Assembly: GCA_036852015.1 (NCBI GenBank)
Contig: JAANDG010000004.1
Coordinates: 434,001-498,000 of the forward strand
Direction of reading: 5' to 3'
DNA from: Pelodera strongyloides
Taxonomy: Eukaryota; Nematoda; Chromadorea; Rhabditida; Rhabditidae
DNA length: 64,000 nt
Shown here one piece after another: positions 57,901 to 64,000 of this stretch. The number at the start of each line of letters is the position of its first letter. Positions within the stretch are counted from its first letter, which is position 1. Below the pieces are notes generated by a model. That model was not told the DNA's origin, searched no databases, and saw nothing but the letters and a program-made list of their open reading frames with translations. Position numbers and translations under genes: made by a program.

Positions 57901-60900
57901 CGCACTCATCAGTCCAGACAAACTTCGCGTCCTTCTTCTTCAGAACATCCAACGGTGCACGCATTGAACGCATTTCATTCACGAAAGACGAGTAGAACGA
58001 AACCATTCCGAGGAACGATTCAAGTTCCTGAATGTTTTTCGGTGCGGGCATCCTTGCTATTGCTGAGGTTCTTTCCGGATCTGGACGTCGGCCGTGACGA
58101 TCCACGATAAATCCTAAGAACTTGATCCTCTCTTGGGCGAATGAGCACTTCTCCAAACGCACACGAATCCCAAATTCATCGATTCGTTCAAAGAGGTGAC
58201 GGATGTTCTTGTCATGCTCCTCCTCGGTTCGGCCACAAATGACGACGTCATCCAGGTAGGCAGCACATCCATCTACTCCAGCAATCAGGTTGTCCATGAT
58301 TCCTTGGAAAATTCCAGGAGCTGACTTCACTCCAAACGGCAGGCGATTGTACCGAAACAATCCTCTTTTCGTGTTCACCGTAAGCAACTCCTTGCTCTTT
58401 TCTGACATCTCAATCTGTAGATAAGCATCCTTGAGATCGACCTGCGAGAACACAATTCCACCATTCAGCTTCGTGAATATCTCCTCTGGTGTAGGTAGTG
58501 GGTGACGATTCAATTCCAGGGCGTCGTTCAGACCAGTACTGTAGTCAGCACAAATACGAACTGCTCCAGTTTTCTTCTTGACGACGACGATAGGCGCAGC
58601 CCACTGACTGTAGCTCACAGGCGTTAGAACTCCAATATCGACAAGACGATCAAGCTCCTTGTCAACCAGTTCCTCCACAGCGAATGGTACACCTCGTTTC
58701 GGAACGAACACGGGTTTTGTATCTTTCTTCAGTACCAATTCGGCTGTCAACTTCTTGCATCTTCCAAGTTCCTCCCTGAACACGTCCGGATGCTTCTGTT
58801 GAAGCTCTTTTTCAAGCGATCCTGTAGCCTTCACAGCACAGCACGTGGTAGCGAATGCCTCTTGAAACTGTGGTAATTGATCAATCCACTCAATTCCCAG
58901 AAGTCGGATATTATTAGTCACGTAGCAACGTCCTTTTCCAGTGAATCCGTTGACGATGAACTCAGTGTCGAACGCACCATCAACCTTGATGTGCGACCCA
59001 TTTGCGGCACGTAATTCCACAGACGACTCTATAAGAGACGGCGCGAACCCAAGCGCTTCCACGTCTTGCGGTCAATAATCGATACGTCCGCGCCGGTATC
59101 CAACTGCATAACGATGTCCACATTCCCGATAGTAACCTTGACATCTTTCCGGCCTTCGACCTTGTTCAACTTCACAACAGCTTTTACATTCCTTCTCGAA
59201 TTGTGGCAGCTGCTTGCCCAATGACCAGGCTTTCCACACGAGTGACAATTTCCTTTTCTCGGAAAATCTTTAGCTTTACTGTGATCCTTGCTAGGAGATC
59301 CACCAGTAGCCTTGAAATTCTTCTTGTTCCACTTCTTGTGTACAGGAGCGACGACAGCTGTGTCCTGTTCGTGCACTTCAGCGTCCTTCACCAGCGTCAT
59401 CGACAGCTCACATTCGGCAACAAGATCTTTCAATTTCGTTCCATCAGTAGCCTCCAGTCGACGAATAAGGCGCTTTCGCAAGTCTTTGAACTTGCCCTCT
59501 TGAAGTCCAGCGACAAACAATGTACACTTGCATTCGTCCTCCGACATTTCTTTCACTCGACCTCTCTCATGCAACTGATTTACACGAGCAGCATACGTCT
59601 TGAAATCTTCGGTTTCCTCTTTGATAACTCGAAACGCATTAAATCTCCGTCGAAACAACGAGATTTTTTCTCCGAAAAGCTCATCCAGCACAGTCTTCGT
59701 TTCTTCATACGACATCTCCGCGGGCTTCTTTGGCAAAATATGATCGACGTACATAGCGTAGGTTCTGGAATCAAGCTTACTGACCAACAGACTTGTTCGA
59801 TCAGTCTCCTTCAATGACGAACCTTCCGACTTCACAACGTCTTCGAAACGCGTGATCCACTTGTCGAAAGTGCAACCGTTATCCTCTTCGTACTCAAAGA
59901 TCACAATCCGGCTCGCTAAAGCAGCAGAAACCGTAGCAGCATCTTGAGTAGTCATTGAAACATTTGCATTTGATCCAGAAATCCGTTCGAGTAACATTTC
60001 TTCACGTCTCGCTGCCTGTTCTTCCATCCTCTTCGTAGTGTCAATAAACATCTGCATCATCTGCTGTTGCGATTTCAGCACTGCAGCCAAGACACTGTCA
60101 TGTCCGCTATCTTGTGCCATTGTCACTTACGTAACTAGTATATAACTACACTAGCCACAGGACAATGCGCGCTGAGTTCTCCGTAAACAACACTGGGTTT
60201 GGCTTCACAAAGAAAACCGTACCAGTGAGTCACAGAAACTCAACTGCACAGCTATTTCTGAATCCTGTGTGCCTATAGCACCTCTCGTTCAGAAACAGCA
60301 CCTCTAGAGTTCACTAATGACCAACCGGGTTTTGGGACGTGGTCACCTCACCGGGGGTAGATGATCAAGAGTGAAAAACTAGAGTTGACACAAGATTGAT
60401 ACGGATTTTGGGACGTAGTCTCCTCACCGCAATCAATCAGTGGAAGTTTACTTCGGATTTTGGCTCGTAAGAGTCCTCACCGAAAGTAAGCAGCAACGAC
60501 GAATCCGGAACAACGAGTCGAATCCTGAACGCCACTGTTGAAGAGTCAAATAGTAGGCGTATGCTGATAATAATAGGTTTATTACAGTAAGACAGGTAGC
60601 ACTGGTATCGAGAATCAAATATGATTGTTGACCCTTGTTTATATACGTTTCCTAGCGAACACTCTAGAACAGGCAATTAGGTTACTAGGACAATTGCATA
60701 CAATTGCATAATGGCTAAGTCACGTACAGGTATTAGCAACACAACCTAAAGATCAAAGATCAAACATTAGACGAAATAATCTTAGGGAGATGAGACTACA
60801 ACTACATTCCCTAACAGTTTCATTCCGCTTTATTTATGTTATAATTTTGTATTACGGGAGTGTGTAGTGTGTCTCTCGAACCACTTTAAACAACAATGTT

Positions 60901-63811
60901 CGTTGTTCATTCTCATCCTCATCCTTTTTAGCTGGTTTCACAAAAGGTTGCAACTGGAATTGAATGATATAACGACGCGATCGGCCGCTGGGCGATTGAT
61001 TCAGGTTAGTAGAGACATTTTGTTTGTATTATTGTTTGGGGTCTTACTTTTACACTTCCTCTATATCTATATCTAACTTGTCTTGTGCTTTGATTCACTG
61101 TGTTTGGTTTGCACTTAGCATATCGGTTTTTCAAAAAGCGACGGCAACGTCCTGATTATTGACTCTGGGGTGATTTTTTTTTGGTGGAAGTACCATGTTT
61201 CAGGATTAGTACTTGCCTCACTCAGTTTGCTTTTCCATTACGTTGTCGCCATTCGGTTTTTATAACTTGAATGTACTACTCTAGAATATAACACAGGAGC
61301 AGGGTTTTTTAATAGAATCTGAACAGGCCCTTTCAGGATATCCGTGTACGTGACTTGTGTATGGGCACCAAATTCCCTACAATAAATGCGATCCGAGTGG
61401 AAAAGGTGGAATTGGCCGATGATAAGGAATCATTCGAGGTATGTTTTTAGTGGTATGAGAGATTTCAATCCAAAAAAATGGTAATGGGTTGATATTCCAT
61501 TTTTTGGGTTAAAATTTCAGTTTCTCTTTGCTGGCTTTTCCGTGGCTCATTTTCGTCTAGTTATCATTGGACGTCACGTAGCTCTTTATTTTTGTGGTGT
61601 AGCTTGCTAATGAGTTGACTGTTTTTCTTCGTTTCTAAATCAGAATTCCCTCCCTCATTTGGTTGTTGTTTGTTGTGATGTTAAAGGCCCCCAGGGGAGT
61701 TAGGGTTGAAACTATTTAGTGCGTCTAAAAACATGTTCGAGAGAGTTGATGTATTGTGTATTTTGACCATTCGTCCCCAGTTTGATTCGTAGTTTGTTCA
61801 TTATTTTCAGAATGTCACCTTTCTCATCGACATGGAATACACGGGCGGTTTTGAAACCTCGATTGATGTGCAAATGCTACTTGGTGGATATGGCAACTTG
61901 TCTATTAAAGTGAGAATTTGCAATATCCATTACTTAGTATGACTAATATATTTTTTTATCAGTAGTGTCTGAGAGTCTGAGAATGATTCTGTCCGGTGTA
62001 AGAAAATTCTATTGAGTTTTTTTTTCATTGACTTGAACTTGAAGCACATTAGATGAAATTGATAGTATTGAAATCAAACGGTTATGTGACAGATTACCTT
62101 GATTACCTTGTCGACTCGTACTTCAGCGGCGGTTTCAAGGTCGGTTTGACAGCTGCGAGTCCCATGTTCTTTCCCTTGTACACGATTCCTGGCGAGGCTT
62201 TGCCAGGGGATATTCGTAATGAGTAGATCTTGGAGAAAAGTTCTATTTTTGGTTTTGTTTTAAACTTCATTTTATTAAAGGTGTCCCGCCTGGCTGGTAT
62301 GGTACGGTTGATTCTGTCGCGGAAACCTTTCAATCACTGGGCTTTTGCATTTGTATCTACTCCTGTTTTTGAATTTGATGTGAGTTCGTTTGTTATTTAT
62401 GTGAAGTTTCTTGCTGTCTTTTGATTTTTGCATTTTTGTTTGTCGTGTAAGTATGTAAGTGATATTTGAAAAACAATAACTAAAGGGTGTACTTTAGATC
62501 ACGTCACAAATTCAAGGCCACAGACTGAAGCACGTTATTCCATTAATTGCACAGCAGGTTGGTTTTTGAGTACTTGGCGAAATATATAATTTTCTTGAGT
62601 GGGTGTTGGGGGGGGGGGAGCTTGAGTTTCCTTATATAATTTTATTGCTCAACATTGGATGTTACTTCTTCGTTACCTCGGCTTTCTTTTTCCCCAGTAC
62701 TTTCTTCTGTTGATTCCTCAACTTCACCTAGTTTACTGTTTACTCTTTTTGTTTAGATCCGACGTGCAGTTCAGAGGAAACACGTTTGGCCGAACTACAA
62801 GATTCGCTATCGTCCCATATTCCCGAATCCTTTGCTGCAGCCTTCACCTCCGCTTGGTGAGTTTTCGTTTTCGAACTCTTCTAAATTAAATTTCTTACCT
62901 TTTCTTACCAATTTCTTACCTAACTGTTTGTTGGAACAGACAGGATAGACGGAGTTTCTTGGAAGATATTGCTTTCTTGCTAGGTTCCTTGGAAAATTGT
63001 TTTATTAATTTCAGGCGCGTTTGAGCACGTGAAATTGGAAGGCGGTCTGGAGGTGACCGTTCTCCAGTGTTCAAGGCTGAAGACAAGTATACTGGAGTCT
63101 GTATCACACGATGTATATTGCACGGTGTCATTGGGTAAGTCTCATTTTTATCATTTATTGGAATTGGAATTGCAGTTTTTTTGGAGTATGAGATAGTTCA
63201 GAGAGATATGCGCCGCCGTCTTGTGAAGGATAGGATAGAAGGTTTTTTTGTTTTGTTTAAAGGATGGATGGTTTAAGAGACGGATGCGTTTAAGGATTCG
63301 ATTCTAATTATGGTACAAGGCTTTATAATAATTAACTAATTTGTTTATTTAGACCAGCGACCTTTTCTACAGAATGCTGAGTCGGGCGTTTCGCACTCTA
63401 TTTCTGTGCTGTTGACGTTTTCACGGTACGATGCTGAGGTGGATTGTGGGCTTCTTTTTCAGAAGGTAAGGGTTCCTCGTCATATGCGTTTTCGTAAGTG
63501 TATAAATAGGTGAAAGGTAAGGTAATAACAACTAATATGTATGTATGTGTTTTATGTGTGTGAGGACACCCACCCATTACGTCCCGTCATGTTGCTAAGT
63601 TGCTTTCGAGTGAAGTAAATTCGTATTTATCAAGCAGTTGGGCGAAACGGCCAAGTATCAATTCCTAGAGCGTTACAATACAACAAACAAACGAACAACT
63701 AAGAACTAAAGATACAATTTCTTTAGCCTGGTCATGCATATGGAGTTCGTGCAGTCCGAGTATCGGAAGTGGTCGACGGTTCACCTGCAGATAAGGCTGG
63801 ATTCAAGTCTG
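54935..63811 (+). CDS. pdzd-8: PDZD8, ER-anchored SMP-domain lipid-transfer protein (3' end beyond window)
   Basis: Acceptor tttttcag lies 7 nt before ATG 54935. Eleven exons are visible: 54935-55075, 55293-55420, 60932-61004, 61337-61438, 61811-61909, 62281-62379, 62498-62557, 62757-62856, 63015-63134, 63353-63465 and 63727-63811 (open at the edge, phase 1), about 373 residues. Residues 4-27 form an N-terminal membrane anchor (VGFLLGAGLVLFIIFVLVV). The SMP domain follows (WFHKRLQLELNDITTRSAAGR, IRVRDLCMG, VTFLIDMEYTGGF, RLAGMVRLILSRKPFNHW, KHVWPNYKIRYRPIF), then a C2-like part (LEVTVLQCSRL), then the start of a PDZ (ADKAGFKSG). This order matches PDZD8, which tethers the ER to other organelles and transfers lipid. 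The PDZ is only partly visible. Exon phases join across intron 2 (CG|C), which holds the retrotransposon. Confidence 0.9.
55620..55900 (-). repeat. 3' LTR of the Ty3/gypsy element
   Basis: 281 bp. Compared with the other LTR it has g for t in gaccctggttt (55710) and a for c in gaacaatctag (about 55744). The first base is A where the partner has T. Confidence 0.95.
55910..59062 (-). CDS. Pol polyprotein: protease C-terminus, reverse transcriptase, RNase H, integrase
   Basis: About 1050 codons, in the -1 frame relative to gag and overlapping its end by 34 nt. No ATG start applies; the listed start is a GTG codon in the overlap. Order: protease remainder (LRAANGSHIKV), reverse transcriptase (VRICADY, FSQVDLKDAY, LPFGVKSAPGIFQ, catalytic YLDD), RNase H (ADASEKGIGAV, TEKEGLAL, TDHRPL), integrase zinc finger (HSGHPGQ...CESCQ), and the DDE core (IHIDFAGP, VSDNGSQF, NGLAERF). 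The tail has a short duplicated VPRVQLPP. RT-RNaseH-IN order defines Ty3/gypsy (Metaviridae). No envelope ORF and no chromodomain were seen. Confidence 0.93.
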   Translation of the reverse strand: MEALGFAPSLIESSVELRAANGSHIKVDGAFDTEFIVNGFTGKGRCYVTNNIRLLGIEWIDQLPQFQEAFATTCCAVKATGSLEKELQQKHPDVFREELGRCKKLTAELVLKKDTKPVFVPKRGVPFAVEELVDKELDRLVDIGVLTPVSYSQWAAPIVVVKKKTGAVRICADYSTGLNDALELNRHPLPTPEEIFTKLNGGIVFSQVDLKDAYLQIEMSEKSKELLTVNTKRGLFRYNRLPFGVKSAPGIFQGIMDNLIAGVDGCAAYLDDVVICGRTEEEHDKNIRHLFERIDEFGIRVRLEKCSFAQERIKFLGFIVDRHGRRPDPERTSAIARMPAPKNIQELESFLGMVSFYSSFVNEMRSMRAPLDVLKKKDAKFVWTDECEVAFNKLKKTVDSDLLLCHYNPKLPIIVAADASEKGIGAVITHRFPDGTEKAICHASRSLTSAEKNYSQTEKEGLALIFAVRKFHRYIYGRKFTLLTDHRPLLTIFGSKKGVPAHSASRLQRWSLQLLAYNFDIQYRSTTKFGQADALSRLISSHTSPDEDVVIARVEADVAAVLEETVNRLPVSLKEVQVATEKDYVLPAVKDALHTGKWPDCLPGSALYNFRSQETNLSVKDDCLFLGQRIVIPRLLRGRILKMLHSGHPGQTRMKLLARAYVYWIGLDTDIERTVRGCESCQRAAKMPVKTELTPWPETNRPMERIHIDFAGPQEGRMYLVVVDSYSRWPEIVEMRTTTATATINQLVCIFSRFGYPDTLVSDNGSQFASREFKEYCLTNGIKHMFSPPFHPQSNGLAERFVDTLKRALLKMKGEGSTQQALQKFLMTYRSTPCPSAKQQQSPAEMFIGRKLTTQISRLVQGTQVCQKENRLQGSKTKMAQNFNNQHGAKKRSFQIDDCVYARDYRTPSKPKWTPGRVLRTRRRSMYDIEISKDVVWTRHANQLRPRSCEDAVQIFCDEFDIDLPTKQSNQKNADDLNDMPTVMPSTPDRLPEDRAADVSPSPTSPVPRVQLPPVPRVQLPPVQPSRPTRNRVPPKRLNMDPHKQTYSSI
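59029..60120 (-). CDS. Gag with zinc knuckle and protease N-terminus
   Basis: ATG at 60120 opens a 363-codon frame (MAQDSGHDSVLAAVL), the capsid-like part having FEEDVVKSEG-like and YVDHILPKKP-like helices. A CCHC zinc knuckle (CHSCGKPGHWASSC) follows near residue 295, and then the catalytic protease motif LDTGAD near residue 343. The frame ends 20 residues later, inside the protease, and the rest of that domain is in the pol frame. The break is therefore within a domain and not between gag and protease. Confidence 0.9.
   Translation of the reverse strand: MAQDSGHDSVLAAVLKSQQQMMQMFIDTTKRMEEQAARREEMLLERISGSNANVSMTTQDAATVSAALASRIVIFEYEEDNGCTFDKWITRFEDVVKSEGSSLKETDRTSLLVSKLDSRTYAMYVDHILPKKPAEMSYEETKTVLDELFGEKISLFRRRFNAFRVIKEETEDFKTYAARVNQLHERGRVKEMSEDECKCTLFVAGLQEGKFKDLRKRLIRRLEATDGTKLKDLVAECELSMTLVKDAEVHEQDTAVVAPVHKKWNKKNFKATGGSPSKDHSKAKDFPRKGNCHSCGKPGHWASSCHNSRRNVKAVVKLNKVEGRKDVKVTIGNVDIVMQLDTGADVSIIDRKTWKRLGSRRLL
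60327..60481 (-). repeat. Three degenerate repeats in the retrotransposon leader
   Basis: ggttttgggacgtggtcacctcacc (60327-), ggattttgggacgtagtctcctcacc (60403-) and ggattttggctcgtaagagtcctcacc (60455-), read on the plus strand. They lie between the primer-binding site and gag, where packaging or regulatory RNA elements are commonly found. Confidence 0.75.
60536..60816 (-). repeat. 5' LTR of the Ty3/gypsy element
   Basis: 281 bp, near-identical to 55620-55900, and adjoining the primer-binding site at 60517-60534 through a single spacer base. It would carry the element's promoter and transcribe antisense to PDZD8. Confidence 0.95.
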
Positions 63812-63969
63812 GTAGGCTACTCTAGTAAAAACATCAAATTAAAATACAAAGCTGGTTAAAAAAGTAACCTAAAGAGAAAGAAAGGTCAAGAATAGAGTTA
63901 ACTAACAATATTAACTAACAATATTACCGGTCACGCCTGACTTTCTTCTGTCTGAGTCTTAAGTCTTAA

Positions 63970-64000
63970 GGGCGCATTCGAGTTGGACATTTTCCGGAAA
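63970..64000 (+). mobile_element. Left end of a PIF/Harbinger-like MITE cut by the window edge
   Basis: gggcgcattcgagttggaca repeats the tip of the copy at 31070-31285 and continues ttttccggaaa as in the fragment at 23820-23884 (inverted). TTAA precedes it. It probably lies in the intron after PDZD8 exon 11. Confidence 0.65.

Larger units (their letters stand above)
55620..60816 (-). mobile_element. Ty3/gypsy LTR retrotransposon, antisense in PDZD8 intron 2
   Basis: A 5.2-kb element is bounded by two 281-bp LTRs (55620-55900 and 60536-60816) that differ at only two internal positions plus the first base, so the insertion is recent. Parts in minus-strand order: 5' LTR, primer-binding site (complement of 60517-60534, starting TGGCGTTCAGG, 1 nt from the LTR), leader, gag, pol, polypurine tract (AAGGAAGGAGA, complement of 55901-55911), 3' LTR. 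LTRs follow the TG...CA rule (TGTTG...TAACA) except for the outermost base of the left copy. A clean target duplication is not obvious; cagtt occurs at both junctions (55619-55623; 60815-60819) and overlaps the LTR ends. Confidence 0.95.

Noticed and set aside
59203..59817. 204-codon plus-strand ORF inside the retrotransposon
   Set aside because: Antisense shadow of gag, which has a zinc knuckle and protease motif on the minus strand.

Overview
The window looks like a chromosome fragment from a nematode. Six of its genes are recognisable or well structured. In each, a pyrimidine-rich 3' splice-site sequence (often ttttcag) lies only 1-18 nt upstream of the ATG, which is the layout expected of spliced-leader trans-splicing. 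Introns are GT-AG with TTTCAG-type acceptors. A tiny secreted Gly/Tyr-rich peptide gene of nematode style also fits. The exact clade cannot be read from the sequence, and another trans-splicing invertebrate is not excluded. The DNA between genes is AT-rich and packed with fold-back elements.

Layout. 0.3-2.2 kb: five phase-consistent exons of an unidentified minus-strand gene that runs off the left edge. 2.4-10 kb: fold-back/MITE debris, an internally deleted Tc1-like element (3.5-4.76 kb) and weak minus-strand exons (6.3-8.2 kb). 10.3-18.9 kb: a plus-strand gene model with three tandemly duplicated 69-nt charged exons, ending in a ubiquitin-specific-protease-like C-terminus. 19-20.4 kb: a 1.3 kb long-TIR element and a second fold-back. 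21.5-29.4 kb: a 23-exon nucleolin-like gene in an RGG / acidic / RRM-RRM / acidic order. 29.4-39 kb: gene-poor, with MITEs, simple repeats and one weak minus-strand gene (33.3-34.1 kb). 39.1-42.4 kb: an 8-exon class A neuropeptide-type GPCR. 44.0-45.0 kb: a 3-exon Gly/Tyr-rich secreted peptide. 46.1-50.7 kb: a higher-order satellite array (129-bp units in blocks separated by a spacer of about 280 bp) that runs into two LINE reverse-transcriptase tails (50.7-51.5 kb). 52.2-53.7 kb: mitochondrial ribosomal protein uS3m/MRPS24 in 5 exons. 54.9-63.8 kb and onward: PDZD8 (TM, SMP and C2-like regions, start of the PDZ), with a young antisense Ty3/gypsy retrotransposon in intron 2 (55.6-60.8 kb).

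The genes do not form one pathway. They cover ribosome biogenesis (nucleolin), mitochondrial translation (MRPS24), ER-contact lipid transfer (PDZD8), neuropeptide signalling (GPCR), a probable deubiquitinase and a probable secreted effector or antimicrobial peptide. The most unusual material is in the repeats: a PIF/Harbinger-like MITE family with TTA target duplications, a GC-rich fold-back family, the satellite/LINE junction and the duplicated-exon gene.
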